NCBI GenBank assembly: GCA_963815185.1
Contig: CAWFGC010000014.1
Location: 216,574-280,573 of the forward strand
Direction: 5' to 3'
Length of the DNA: 64,000 nucleotides
From: SHZL01 sp963815185
Lineage (GTDB): Bacteria > Pseudomonadota > Gammaproteobacteria > Xanthomonadales > SZUA-36
Part shown: positions 1 through 9,542 of the stretch, one piece after another
Position numbering within the stretch: position 1 is the first letter of the stretch
How the letters are laid out: every line of letters starts with the position of its first letter
Program-made: the position numbers and the translations under genes
The notes under the pieces: model-generated
Seen by the model: only the letters and a program-made list of their open reading frames with translations
Told to the model about the DNA's origin: nothing
Databases searched by the model: none

Positions 1-196
1 TGCCGGCCGCCTTCAGGTGCGCGCCCATCTTCTCTGCCGCCTCCGTGCAACTGCCGCTCGAAAGCGTGGTGTTGGTTTCAATGAGTTCGCGGTACAACTC
101 GCGAAATGCGGCCCGGTCCGGACTCAAGTCGGAGGCGAATACCTGCCCAGAGGAAAGGATCAGGGTGAAAGCGGCACACAAGAGGCGTGAGTTCAT
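1..196 (-). CDS. M20-family metallopeptidase, N-terminal part only
   Basis: The gene runs off the left edge, so only about 65 codons are visible. Reading the reverse strand from the ATG at 194-196 gives a Sec-type signal peptide (MNSRLLCAAFTLILSSG, likely cleaved after VFA). It is followed by FRELYRELIETNTTLSSG and a segment rich in Ala, Lys and Gly (EAAEKMGAHLKAAG). That start pattern is typical of secreted M20/M25/M40 zinc peptidases of proteobacteria. The metal ligands and catalytic residues lie outside the window and cannot be checked. The family assignment therefore rests on N-terminal resemblance only. The gene stands alone on its strand here, with a broken gene remnant upstream of it. 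Confidence 0.65.
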   Translation of the reverse strand, partial: MNSRLLCAAFTLILSSGQVFASDLSPDRAAFRELYRELIETNTTLSSGSCTEAAEKMGAHLKAAG

Positions 197-260
197 ATCG
201 AATTCGCTCAGGGCAATTGAGAATGGGGAAGTATACGAGCAAAAGGACCCAGAGTGGGGT

Positions 261-374
261 CCTCTATGGCAGGCCTATGGCGAGAAACAGCATCAGCACT
301 TTGATTATCCAGGCCTGAGCGGCAATGTTGTTCAAGATGACATCGGCCACCTACAACACCAGCCACGCCATGAC
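261..374 (-). pseudogene. Remnant of a FlgO-like/TPR membrane protein N-terminus
   Basis: Reverse-strand translation gives VMAWLVL, an in-frame TAG, then VADVILNNI and WIIKVLMLFLAIGLP before another stop. This is nearly the same protein sequence as the membrane-anchor segment of the truncated gene at 28360-28758, and it resembles the anchors of the two full-length paralogues at 16.1-20 kb. Only about 38 codons survive and they contain a stop, so this is a dead fragment. It probably arose by recombination between paralogues or by decay of a former copy. It sits between the M20 peptidase and the small membrane protein. Confidence 0.6.
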
Positions 375-388
375 CATCCGGGAACGAA

Positions 389-577
389 TCATTGCAGCAT
401 CCTGCGCAGTACGGCGAAGCTCATCAGCGCCAGGCTGAGGAATATCACGAAAAACACCACTTGCCTCTGTTTGAGCGCCGCACCGCGCCGGCGCTCCAGG
501 ACCCGCACCAGCCAATCCGAAATGAGGTAGATCACGATGGCGTTCAGCGTGAAGATAATCAAATCGGACATTTGCAC
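389..577 (-). CDS. Small single-pass membrane protein next to oxidase subunit I
   Basis: This 62-residue protein starts 23 bases after the stop of the oxidase-like gene and on the same strand, so the two are probably co-transcribed. It shows a hydrophobic segment near residues 5-22 (LIIFTLNAIVIYLISDWLV), a basic stretch (RRRGAALKQRQ) and a second hydrophobic segment (VVFFVIFLSLALMSFAVL). That layout suggests two short membrane helices with a positive loop. I do not recognise a named family. Its position suggests an accessory subunit or assembly factor for the oxidase, which is inference from context only. Confidence 0.5.
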   Translation of the reverse strand: MQMSDLIIFTLNAIVIYLISDWLVRVLERRRGAALKQRQVVFFVIFLSLALMSFAVLRRMLQ

Positions 578-600
578 ATGGCCTCAAAGGATATTGATCG

Positions 601-1971
601 TCAGATTCTGGTCCGCTTGCGGATCGACTGGTAGGCAACCACCAGAAAGAGCAAGCCGCCGATCACGGATATCAGCCCTCCCAGCCCCATCAGGCCCATG
701 CCCGCGATCTCGCCGATGCCTTTGATGCCCTGTTCCAGGCCGGCGGTCTTGCGTTGCACACCATAGCCGCCCGTCCAGGCCATGCCGCTGATATGCAACA
801 GTTGGCCGGAGGCATAAATAATCGGCTGCCAGAAGGCGAGGCGTGGTGGCACGGCGCCGAATCCGAGGCGCGGCAACAGGTAGTAGCACACGCCCATGAA
901 CGCAATCGTGACGCCGACGGTTGAGCCGTGATAATGCGCCGGAATCACGATGTCCAGCCCCGAAATCAGGAATCCCAGTACGCCGCCGGTGGCAAACAGG
1001 GCCATCGAAGACAACAGGGCTGAACGCAGGTAGCGGGCTTCACCAATGGGCTTTTCTGCTTGCCACAAACTGCTCAGAACCGCCAGGCCCAGCGGCAGAC
1101 AGGACAGTCCGCCAAATTTCATCAGTTCGGTAAATGCCAGTCGGTGCCCCGCCGAGACGACGTCATGTGCGATGTAAAAGAACGGTACCGTGATCACGGG
1201 CAGCGCCACAAAGAGCAAAAAGATCACGGTTACCCTGGGGGTCAGCACAAAGCGGCAACCGCTCGCGCTGGCCAGCAGCACCCAGGCCACCATCATCAGT
1301 AGCGTATGGGTGAACTGCAGCACGTGCCCACCGCCCCAGAACAGGAATTCAAAATAGGCCTGGCCGCTGACGTGATCCGGCATGCCGGCCAGCGAGGCCA
1401 GAAAAGCAAAAACAGCAACGCCGGTAACCATGGCAGAGAACCGGCTGCCGCTGCGCAGGGCGTCGGCGCCGCTGATATATCCGCGCTCGTTGATATCGCG
1501 GTAGCTGCGGCCAATGCTGCAGCGTAAGAGGTGGGAGGATATACCGGCAGTGAACAGGCCCAGGCCCGTGTAAAACACCGGATGCCGCAACAACGGAACG
1601 TAATTGTTCATCAAGGGATCGCCGGCCCCGACAAAAGGCGAGGCAATGATGATCGCGGTGCCGCCAATGGCCAGCGTCAGCGACAGACGGTCCCAGAGCG
1701 GGGCATCGTTGGCGCAGGCCAGACTCCAGAACACGCCGGCCATGGACAACAACCAGATAAGTACTGACAGGTTGACATGAACCACCAGCGCGATGCGGAA
1801 AAAATCGATCAATGGGATCATTTCCTCTATCGCGGGCGTTCGCGCCAGTACCAGCAACAGTGAAAACACTCCGGCAGCGACCAGGGAAGTGAGACCCAGC
1901 AGTAGCCAGGCGCTGGTCGTCCTTCTCAGCGATTCACTGCGAACGGACAGATCGAATTGAGTTGCCGGCAT
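601..1971 (-). CDS. Heme-copper oxidase subunit I-like protein (atypical)
   Basis: This 456-residue, about 12-helix membrane protein resembles subunit I of heme-copper oxygen reductases and NO reductases. Visible motifs are VVHVNLSVLIWLLSMAG (helix II, with a candidate heme-ligand His), FWGGGHVLQFTHTLLM (candidate copper-site His), SAGHRLAFTELMKFGG, and IPAHYHGSTVGVTIAFMG, which carries the His-x-His pair expected for the two hemes. It ends with GGYGVQRKTAG. Canonical enzymes carry a His-His pair in helix VII; here I see only one His in GHRLAFT, so the active site may differ. No subunit II or cytochrome c subunit is visible in the window. It could be a divergent cytochrome c oxidase or a NorB-like reductase. 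The start is the ATG at 1971. Confidence 0.75.
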   Translation of the reverse strand: MPATQFDLSVRSESLRRTTSAWLLLGLTSLVAAGVFSLLLVLARTPAIEEMIPLIDFFRIALVVHVNLSVLIWLLSMAGVFWSLACANDAPLWDRLSLTLAIGGTAIIIASPFVGAGDPLMNNYVPLLRHPVFYTGLGLFTAGISSHLLRCSIGRSYRDINERGYISGADALRSGSRFSAMVTGVAVFAFLASLAGMPDHVSGQAYFEFLFWGGGHVLQFTHTLLMMVAWVLLASASGCRFVLTPRVTVIFLLFVALPVITVPFFYIAHDVVSAGHRLAFTELMKFGGLSCLPLGLAVLSSLWQAEKPIGEARYLRSALLSSMALFATGGVLGFLISGLDIVIPAHYHGSTVGVTIAFMGVCYYLLPRLGFGAVPPRLAFWQPIIYASGQLLHISGMAWTGGYGVQRKTAGLEQGIKGIGEIAGMGLMGLGGLISVIGGLLFLVVAYQSIRKRTRI

Positions 1972-2093
1972 GGAAGCTTTAAGGCTTTATTAAAATAATC
2001 GACGCAAGTTAACGGTCATTGCAGCATACGTCAACGCCGAAGTGCCATCTGCCGGGTGCCTGACTTGCGTGTGCCTGTTATGATCGCTGCTGA

Positions 2094-3305
2094 TTGCAGG
2101 CCCGGACCTGGCCGGGCAAAAACCTGGATATCCTGTTGGACACCACGAAGGACAGAGATTTGCAGAGCTTCAACAATGTTACCGAGTTGCTATCCAGCGA
2201 GCGCCCACGCGAGCCGGTTTATTGCATCTATCCCGAGATTTACCGTCGCAGGGCAAAGGAATTTGTCGCCGGGTTCCCCGGCCGGGTGTTGTATGCGGTA
2301 AAAGCCAATGACCATCCGGCCATCGTGCGTCTTTTGCACCAGGCCGGCGTGAGGCATTTCGATTGCGCATCCATTGGCGAAATTGCGTTGGTGCATGAAC
2401 TTTGCCCCCAGGCGACCAGCTATTTCATGGTGCCGGTGCGGTTGCGCGGCGCCGCGCGCGAAGCTTTTGAAGATTATGGCACGCGGCACTTCATGATCGA
2501 TCACCCCGACGGCATCGACATTCTGGCGGCGGAAATCGATTTGTCGAAAGTGGTGGTGTTTACCCGCATGGCGGTACACCATGCGGCTGCGCTGCAGGAC
2601 CTGTCGTCGAAATTCGGCGCCTTGCCCTCTGCTGTCCCGGGCCTGATGCAGGCGCTGGCGGCGCGTGGCGCAGAGCCGGCGCTGGCCTTTAACGTGGGAT
2701 CATCGGTGATACGCACTGAGGCCTATACGCACTCGATCCGGGTTGCAGCCGGTGTGTTGTCAGAGCTGCCTTTTCAGGTCAGGCTGATCGACATCGGCGG
2801 CGGCTTCCCTCAGCCCTATCCGGGCTTTGACGTGCCACCCCTCGCGGACTATTTCCATGCGGTGGCGGCGGCTGCCAGGGCCTTGCCCCTGGCAGCAGAC
2901 GGCGAGCTCATGGCGGAGCCCGGGCGCTCGCTGGCTGCCCCCGGAATGTCGGCTGTTGTCGAAGTGTTGCTGCGCAAGGACGAGCGCCTGTATCTGAATG
3001 ATGGCATGTACGGCATTTTCTGGGAATTGCGCTTCAAGGAGCACGAAGGATTTCCGCTGCGGACATACCGCGATGGCCGCCCCCGGCAGGGGGCCATGAA
3101 GCGGTTCCGCCTGTACGGCCCCACCTGCGACGCCAGTGACGTGTTGCCGGGAGAAATCGATCTTCCGGAGGATATCCAGGCCGGAGATTTCATCGAATTT
3201 GGCAGCATCGGCGCCTACAGCCTGAGCGGCCGCACCCGCTTCAATGGCTATTACAGCGAACGTATCGTTACCCTCAGCGGGCTCGACGCGCGGCCGCCGG
3301 AATAG
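2094..3305 (+). CDS. Group IV PLP-dependent decarboxylase (ornithine/diaminopimelate type)
   Basis: This is a 403-residue fold-type III (alanine racemase-like barrel) decarboxylase. The PLP lysine is in VLYAVKANDHP near residue 66. A glycine-rich phosphate-binding stretch is in LIDIGGGFPQPYPG, the EPGRSL motif follows, and the conserved cysteine that acts at the active site from the neighbouring subunit is in YGPTCDASDVL. These fit ornithine, lysine, arginine or diaminopimelate decarboxylases; the substrate cannot be read from sequence. An alternative TTG start at 2160, preceded by AAGGACAGA, would remove 22 residues that look non-conserved. The gene lies 18 bases ahead of the DUF255 gene and is probably co-transcribed with it. 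Confidence 0.85.
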   Translation: MQARTWPGKNLDILLDTTKDRDLQSFNNVTELLSSERPREPVYCIYPEIYRRRAKEFVAGFPGRVLYAVKANDHPAIVRLLHQAGVRHFDCASIGEIALVHELCPQATSYFMVPVRLRGAAREAFEDYGTRHFMIDHPDGIDILAAEIDLSKVVVFTRMAVHHAAALQDLSSKFGALPSAVPGLMQALAARGAEPALAFNVGSSVIRTEAYTHSIRVAAGVLSELPFQVRLIDIGGGFPQPYPGFDVPPLADYFHAVAAAARALPLAADGELMAEPGRSLAAPGMSAVVEVLLRKDERLYLNDGMYGIFWELRFKEHEGFPLRTYRDGRPRQGAMKRFRLYGPTCDASDVLPGEIDLPEDIQAGDFIEFGSIGAYSLSGRTRFNGYYSERIVTLSGLDARPPE

Positions 3306-3323
3306 GGAGTATTCAGGAAAATC

Positions 3324-5357
3324 ATGAGCAATCATCTCGCCGGCGAAACCAGCCCCTACCTGCTGCAGCATGTCGACAATCCCGTGGATTGGTACCCCTG
3401 GGGCGAAGCAGCGCTGGCTTTGGCAAAAAATCAGGACAAACCCATACTGCTCAGCATCGGCTACGCCGCCTGCCACTGGTGCCATGTGATGGCGCATGAA
3501 TCGTTCGAGGATGAAGCCACCGCCGGCTTGATGAACCGCTGGTTCGTCAATATCAAGGTGGACCGCGAGGAGCGCCCGGACCTTGACAGTATCTATATGG
3601 CGGCCGTGACCAGCATGACCGGCCACGGTGGCTGGCCCATGACCGTGTTTTTGACGCCGCAAGGAAAGCCGTTTTTCAGCGGCACCTATTTTCCACCGCA
3701 GCCGCGTCATGGGCTGCCGGCTTTCAGCCAGGTTTTGTCCAGCATTGCGGAGGCCTGGGAGAGCCGCCGGGATGAGGTGCAGAGCAGTGCGGACAGCGTC
3801 TGCCGGCACTTGCAGGAGGGCCTGAAGCCTGCCGCAGCGCAGGTTCTGCAGGCAGACATCCTGGAGCGTGCCCGCCGCGACCTGGGCGGCCGCTTTGACG
3901 CCCGCTGGGGCGGGTTCGGCAGCGCGCCCAAGTTCCCACAGCCGATGCTGCTGGAGTTCCTGCTCAGAGAATACCTGCGCACCGGCGAGGACTCGGCCCT
4001 GGACATGCTGACGCTGACACTGAACAAGATGGCTCAGGGCGGGATGTATGACCAGTTGGGCGGAGGATTTGCGCGCTATTCCACCGATCCGACCTGGCTG
4101 GTGCCGCATTTTGAGAAAATGTTGTACGACAATGCCCAGTTGGCGCGAATTTATCTTCGCACCTGGCAGGTTACTGGCGATGGTTTTTTCCGGCGCATCG
4201 CGGAAGAGTCGCTGGATTACGTGTTACGGGAAATGCACCATGAAGACGGCGGCTTTTACAGCAGCCAGGATGCCGACAGCGAGGGCGTGGAAGGCAAGTT
4301 CTTTGTCTGGGATGCGGCAGAGGTTCGCCAGGTGCTAGGTGCCGATGCCGATCTGTTCATGCGTGTGTACGACGTCAGCGACAGCGGCAACTGGGAAGGC
4401 AAAAACATCCTGCGCCTGGCGCAGACTCCGGGCGCTGCGGCAACCAGCCTCGGCATCGATGAAGCGCAAGCCGCAGAGGCTTTGAAAAGAGCCCGGCTCA
4501 AGCTGTTTGAATTGCGTTCGCAACGTGTCTGGCCGGGGCTGGACGACAAGGTCCTGACCGCCTGGAACGGGCTGATGCTGAGTGCGTTCGCCGAGGCGGG
4601 CAGGGTGCTCGGGCGTGCGGATTACCTGGCCGCCGCCAGCGCCAACGCGGCGTTCCTGCAGCGCGAATTGCGCGCTGCGGACGGCCGCCTGTTACGCACC
4701 TGGAAAGCGGGCTCACGGGCGAAATATAACGCCTATCTGGAAGACTACGCTTGCCTGGCCGAAGGCTTGCTGAGCCTTTATGAGGCGACTTTCGATCTCA
4801 AATGGTTCACCTGGGCGGAGCAGCTCGCACGCTTCATGCTGGATCACTTCAAGGACCCGGATCAGGCTGGTTTTTACGACACTTCCGATGATCACGAAGC
4901 GCTGATCCAGCGGCCGCGCGATGTACAGGACAATGCCATGCCCAGCGGCAATGCCAAGGCAGCCATGGTTCTTTTCCGGCTCGGGCTTTACACCGGTGAA
5001 AAGGAATTCCTCCGGGTCGCGGAAGATTCCGTAACTGCGGTGGCTGATTTGATGGCCCGCTTTCCAAGCGGATTCGGAGAATGGCTCAACGTGGCCAGTT
5101 TCATGCTTGGCCGGCCACGTGAACTCGCCCTCGTCGGGCCGTTGCAGGAGTTGGCTGACCTGCGTGCGGTGGTGAATGAAACGTACCGTCCCAATCTGGT
5201 GGTTGCCGCGGGCGTGAGCGAGGATGGTGGCAAGATGCCCTTGCTGGCAGGGCGTTCCATGATGACAGGATTGCCAACAGCCTATCTGTGCGAAGGCTTC
5301 AGTTGCCAGGCGCCGCTGACCGATCCCGCTGAATTGCGCACGCTGCTGGCACGGTAA
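3324..5357 (+). CDS. DUF255 thioredoxin-fold / glycosidase-like protein (YyaL/SPATA20 family)
   Basis: This 677-residue protein is full length for the YyaL/SPATA20 family. The N-terminus (ETSPYLLQHVDNPVDWYPWG) and GYAACHWCHVMAHESFED are the family signature. CHWC stands where thioredoxins carry CxxC. HGGWPMTVFLTPQGKPFF and GGTYFPP-like segments complete the thioredoxin-like domain (residues 1-170). The rest is an alpha/alpha barrel resembling N-acylglucosamine epimerases or glycosidases (GGGFARYSTDPTWLVPHFEKM, GFYSSQDADSEG, DDKVLTAWNGLM, NAMPSGNAKA). The biochemical role of the family is not established; a redox or sugar-linked role is only suggested by the folds. It sits just downstream of the decarboxylase and upstream of glgP. 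Confidence 0.9.
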   Translation: MSNHLAGETSPYLLQHVDNPVDWYPWGEAALALAKNQDKPILLSIGYAACHWCHVMAHESFEDEATAGLMNRWFVNIKVDREERPDLDSIYMAAVTSMTGHGGWPMTVFLTPQGKPFFSGTYFPPQPRHGLPAFSQVLSSIAEAWESRRDEVQSSADSVCRHLQEGLKPAAAQVLQADILERARRDLGGRFDARWGGFGSAPKFPQPMLLEFLLREYLRTGEDSALDMLTLTLNKMAQGGMYDQLGGGFARYSTDPTWLVPHFEKMLYDNAQLARIYLRTWQVTGDGFFRRIAEESLDYVLREMHHEDGGFYSSQDADSEGVEGKFFVWDAAEVRQVLGADADLFMRVYDVSDSGNWEGKNILRLAQTPGAAATSLGIDEAQAAEALKRARLKLFELRSQRVWPGLDDKVLTAWNGLMLSAFAEAGRVLGRADYLAAASANAAFLQRELRAADGRLLRTWKAGSRAKYNAYLEDYACLAEGLLSLYEATFDLKWFTWAEQLARFMLDHFKDPDQAGFYDTSDDHEALIQRPRDVQDNAMPSGNAKAAMVLFRLGLYTGEKEFLRVAEDSVTAVADLMARFPSGFGEWLNVASFMLGRPRELALVGPLQELADLRAVVNETYRPNLVVAAGVSEDGGKMPLLAGRSMMTGLPTAYLCEGFSCQAPLTDPAELRTLLAR

Positions 5358-5499
5358 CGGTAGCGCCACACCCGGTCATCGGTGCTTGGAGACAGGGCCT
5401 GGAGCAACACTCTTGGCTGGTCCCATGTTTTCGTCGTTGCTTCCAGACTGTTTTTGTAGTTGAATCGCACGCTGATTGTTTCCTCCACATTGAATTGAC

Positions 5500-7924
5500 A
5501 TGGTTCCGATACTACAAAAAGAAGATCTGAAAAGAGCGATTCTCGAGCGCCTGGTGTATTCCGTCGGCAAGGACATCGAGCATGCCGTAGCGCGCGACTG
5601 GTGTGTGGCCCTGATGCTGGCGATTCGTGACCGGGTGGTGGATAACTGGATCGAAACGACGCGCCGTACCTATCTGGAACGGCAAAAACGGGTGTACTAC
5701 CTTTCGATGGAATTCCTGATCGGCCGGTTGCTGGGCGACACGATGTCCAACCTGGGTCTGACCGGCGTCTGCCGCCAGGCCATGGCCGATCTGAACATCA
5801 ATCTGGATGACATATTGATCGAAGAACCCGATGCCGCTCTGGGCAATGGCGGCCTGGGCAGGCTGGCAGCCTGTTTCCTGGATTCCATGTCGTCGCTGGG
5901 AATCGCGGGATTCGGTTACGGTATCCGCTACCAGCATGGGCTGTTCCAGCAGTTTCTGGGTGACGGCTGGCAGCTGGAAGAGCCCGAGGACTGGCTCACT
6001 CAGGGTGGAAATCCCTGGGAATTCGAGCGGGCTGAGGCCTCGTACGCGATTTCTTTCGGCGGTACTGCAGATCCTGCTCGCGAGGGGACGGAACGATGGC
6101 AGCCGGCGGAACAGGTGTTGGCCTGCGCCAATGACATGCCCATCGCCGGCTGGGGCGCAGAGCATGTAAACACGCTGCGCTTGTGGTCGGCGACGCCGGC
6201 CAAAACCTTCGATCTGTCTCAGTTCAACCAGGGCGATTACCTGCAGGCCGCGCAACACCAGGTGTTGGCTGAAACCCTGACCCGGGTGCTCTATCCGGAT
6301 GATTCCACCGACCACGGGCGCGAATTGCGCTTGAAGCAGGAATACTTCTTCACCTCGGCCTCGGTGCAGGATCTGGTGCGCCGCTATCTGGTCGACCATC
6401 AAGACCTGCGGGAGCTACCCCAGTTCGTTGCCATTCAACTCAACGATACCCACCCCGCCATCATGGTGCCTGAATTGATGCGCTTATTGATGGATGAGCA
6501 CGGGTTCGAGTGCCGGCAGGCGCTGGAAGTGGCCCGTGCCTGTATTTCCTACACCAACCACACCCTGCTGCCGGAAGCGCTGGAAGCCTGGCCGCTGGAA
6601 CTGTTTGCGCGGGTGCTGCCAAGGCACCTTCAGATCATCCGTGAACTTGACGCGTTCGTCGCGGAGGAAGTTCAAGCTGCCGGGGGGGACCTCGAGGCCG
6701 CATCGGTACGGGTCGTTTCTTCTGAGGATGACCACAATGGCAGTGTGCGCATGAGCCATCTCGCATTCATCGGCAGTCACCGCGTGAATGGCGTTTCGGC
6801 ATTGCACACGCGCCTGATGACCGAGACGGTATTCGGCAAGCTGCACCAGCTCTATCCCGAGAAGATCATCAACATCACCAACGGCGTGACACCGAGACGC
6901 TGGTTGTACCACTGCAATCCGGCATTGGCCGGGCTGATCACTGAAACCATCGGCGATGAGCTGGATTGGCGATCTCGGAAATATCATCGGAGTCGCGCCC
7001 CATGCGGACGATGCCTCATTCCGGGAGGCCTTCATGTCCGCCAAGGAGCACAACAAGCAGCGGCTGGCGCTTGAGATTCTGCACTCGACCGGCATCCGCG
7101 TCGATCCGCAAGCCCTGTTTGATGTTCAGATCAAGCGCATCCACGAATACAAGCGGCAGTTGCTCAATGCCCTGCAAGTGGCGGCGCGTTACCGCGCCAT
7201 TGTGGAAAACCCAGATGCGGACTGGTTGCCGGTGGTGAAGATTTTCAGCGGCAAAGCGGCTCCGAGTTACATGATGGCCAAGTTGATCATCAAGCTGATC
7301 AATGACATCGCGGCCCGGGTGAATAACGATCCCTTGGTCGGCGACCGCCTGAAAGTCATCTACCTGCCCAATTACAATGTTTCTCTGGCTGAAATCATCA
7401 TTCCCGGTGCCGATGTTTCCGAGCAGATTTCAACCGCAGGCATGGAAGCTTCCGGTACCGGCAACATGAAACTGGCCCTGAACGGCGCGCTGACGCTGGG
7501 TACGCTCGATGGTGCCAATATTGAGATACGCGAGCGCGTAGGCGCCGACAATATATTCATTTTTGGCATGACCGCAGAGCAAATCGCGGAGCAGTGGCGC
7601 AATGGCTACACGCCGGCAAGCATCATCGAAAACAATCCCACTTTGTCCGGCGTGCTCGGTGAGATCGGTTCAGGGGCCTATTCTGCGGGAGACGGGGATC
7701 GCTTCAAATCCATCATCGACCACCTTTATCATCACGATTCCTTCATGGTTGCGGCCGACTTCGAGGCCTACCATCAGGCTCAGGCCCTGGTCGAGCAGTC
7801 GTTCCGGCAGCGTGATAGCTGGGCAAGACGCGCGGTTTTGAATACTGCGCACGTGGGCTGGTTTTCTTCGGACCGGGCGATTCGGGCTTACGATGATGAG
7901 ATCTGGCATTCGCAAACCGCCTGA
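5500..7924 (+). pseudogene. glgP: Glycogen/maltodextrin phosphorylase, interrupted by one frameshift
   Basis: The protein is a GT35 phosphorylase that releases glucose 1-phosphate from alpha-1,4 glucan. The 5' frame (5500 to about 6965) carries YYLSMEFLIGRLL, ALGNGGLGRLAACFLDSM and NDTHPAIMVPELMR. The 3' frame (from about 6960 to 7924) carries FDVQIKRIHEYKRQLLN, FSGKAAPSYMMAKLI and ISTAGMEASGTGNMKLALNG, whose Lys in GTGNMK is the PLP site. The reading frame changes near 6956-6968, inside the IGDE-SWIGDLGN region, consistent with one surplus base. The joined protein would have about 807 residues, normal for the family. Both halves are otherwise intact, so a sequence error or a very young mutation is likely. 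No slippery motif was seen. Confidence 0.9.
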
Positions 7925-7979
7925 TTGATTCTGCATCGGGGCAGGCAACGAATGCTTCGATGTCGCTACCTGGCATACC

Positions 7980-9542
7980 TCACTCCATCGCCACCGTATT
8001 ATCGAACAGCGGTTCGAGTTCGCCGTGGGCGGCATCGCCGTGGTCGGTCTCCCGGTCGAGCAGCGCCACCGTGCGCTTGAACAGTTCACTGGCCTCTTGC
8101 GGGCTGTTGCCGATGCAGGTCATGCCCAGTTTGCCGAATTGCGAGAGCGCGCCGATCATGTAAAACAACACACCAGTGCCGCTGTCGGGTTGGTAATGGA
8201 TGTTGTTGCGGATGATGATGTCGAACAGATCCTCCGGCAGTAAACCCCGGTAAGCCGGCGACTTGAGGTTGTCCGTGGCGCTGTAAAATTTTTCCTGGCC
8301 GGTGGGGGCGTGAAAAATACCGGTTTCCGGGTTTAGCTTGCCCGATGTAAGAAATTCCAGGGCATGAAACGGCGGGGTCGTGCCACCCATGCGCAGATTG
8401 ATTTCAAGGGCATGAGACTGCCAGTTCTGTCCGCGGTTCCGGGTCAACAAAAAGTCGATGCCAAAGCGGCCTATGACTCCTTGTCTGCTGAGCACCTCGC
8501 CAATTTGCAGCGCTTGCTGCTGGATCATCGCACGGTATTCTGCTCTGGCCGGAAAGCGGCAACCAAGGTACACCTGCCCGGTTTTCCCTCCGAGCACCTG
8601 TTCATGGCTGGATACCAGTACCGCCTTGCCGTCCGGACGGATGCGCATTTGCACGCTGGGCGAACGCGATTCATCGGCCTCTACCATTTCCTCAACAATA
8701 CCTCCCATCTTATTGTATTTGCGTAGAAATGAATTAATATTCTCCTGTGATGATGGCCATTCGAGCTGTTGCAGATTTGCACTCACGGCGCTGGCATCGG
8801 TTTTTGCCGGCGGATAGGTGAACACCCCATTACCTTCGCCGGAGAACCCTTCGTTGATCTTCACCACTGCGCGGCGGATTTCCGGCCGCAGTTCCGCCAG
8901 GCGGCACAAGGCTTCGACGATCTCCTGTTCGGTGTGAAGGTCTTCAGATCCAGCCGGGTACGGCACCCCGGCGGCGGCAAAGGTGTGTCTGCTGCCGGAC
9001 TTGGTACCCAAAGGCAATAACACGGGGTCCACGCCGTTGAGTGGAATTTCGAGTTCCAGCGCCAGGCGGCGTTCCAGCATGGTGGTGTTGTAGCAGGTCA
9101 GGTAGGCCGGGCCGTGTTCCTGTATCCAGTCGCGCAGGCGGTTCAGGACTCGCGGGCGCTCCAGCACCTTCTCTGTCAGGGCCCGCGGGCTGGCGTCATA
9201 AAGACACAACATCTGCAGGCGCCGCCGGGCATGTGCGGCGGGAACACCCACCAGCAGTTGCAGATAGTAGTCCACCACATCCGGATGTACCGGCTGGCTG
9301 GTGACATAGATCAGCCGCGCATTGGGGTTACGCAGGCGGATCAGCGCGAACAACAAACGCTCTTCATAAAACGAGGCGCCCTGGACCTTGCTGAGTTCTT
9401 CCTGGTCGACGCTGAGCGAAGGCACGATGACGGAAGTATGCGAGAAGGAATCGCTTTCGTGGGTTGCCGTCCAGATGGGTAACAGCTTCTGCTGCAACTT
9501 TTGAAATTCCGCGTCGGTGCCCACGTTTTTTGTGTTGGTCAA
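7980..9542 (-). CDS. ATP-grasp ligase related to PGM1 (peptide/carboxylate-amine ligase type)
   Basis: This 520-residue protein begins TDAEFQKLQQKLLP and carries VIVPSLSVDQEEL near residue 40. Its central and C-terminal part looks like an ATP-grasp fold: RAVVKINEGFSGEGNGVF (nucleotide-binding loop), GGIVEEMVEA, and GRFGIDFLLTR with HALEINLRMGGTTPPF, whose Glu and Asn would bind Mg-ATP. This architecture resembles the C-terminal half of the pheganomycin peptide ligase PGM1 and many unstudied bacterial homologues. Its start codon overlaps the stop of glgB (ATGA at 9539-9542) and it is read after glgB on the same strand, so the two form an operon. The substrate is unknown; a link to glycogen is inferred from position. 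Confidence 0.75.
   Translation of the reverse strand: MTNTKNVGTDAEFQKLQQKLLPIWTATHESDSFSHTSVIVPSLSVDQEELSKVQGASFYEERLLFALIRLRNPNARLIYVTSQPVHPDVVDYYLQLLVGVPAAHARRRLQMLCLYDASPRALTEKVLERPRVLNRLRDWIQEHGPAYLTCYNTTMLERRLALELEIPLNGVDPVLLPLGTKSGSRHTFAAAGVPYPAGSEDLHTEQEIVEALCRLAELRPEIRRAVVKINEGFSGEGNGVFTYPPAKTDASAVSANLQQLEWPSSQENINSFLRKYNKMGGIVEEMVEADESRSPSVQMRIRPDGKAVLVSSHEQVLGGKTGQVYLGCRFPARAEYRAMIQQQALQIGEVLSRQGVIGRFGIDFLLTRNRGQNWQSHALEINLRMGGTTPPFHALEFLTSGKLNPETGIFHAPTGQEKFYSATDNLKSPAYRGLLPEDLFDIIIRNNIHYQPDSGTGVLFYMIGALSQFGKLGMTCIGNSPQEASELFKRTVALLDRETDHGDAAHGELEPLFDNTVAME

Noticed and set aside
2760..4109. Long reverse-strand open frame (449 codons) opposite the decarboxylase and DUF255 genes
   Set aside because: It lies antisense to two well-recognised genes and its protein has no family features; it is a by-product of high-GC codon use.
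6956..6968. Programmed ribosomal frameshift in glgP
   Set aside because: No slippery heptamer, no internal Shine-Dalgarno sequence and no strong hairpin were seen at the frame change; phosphorylases are not known to use frameshifting.
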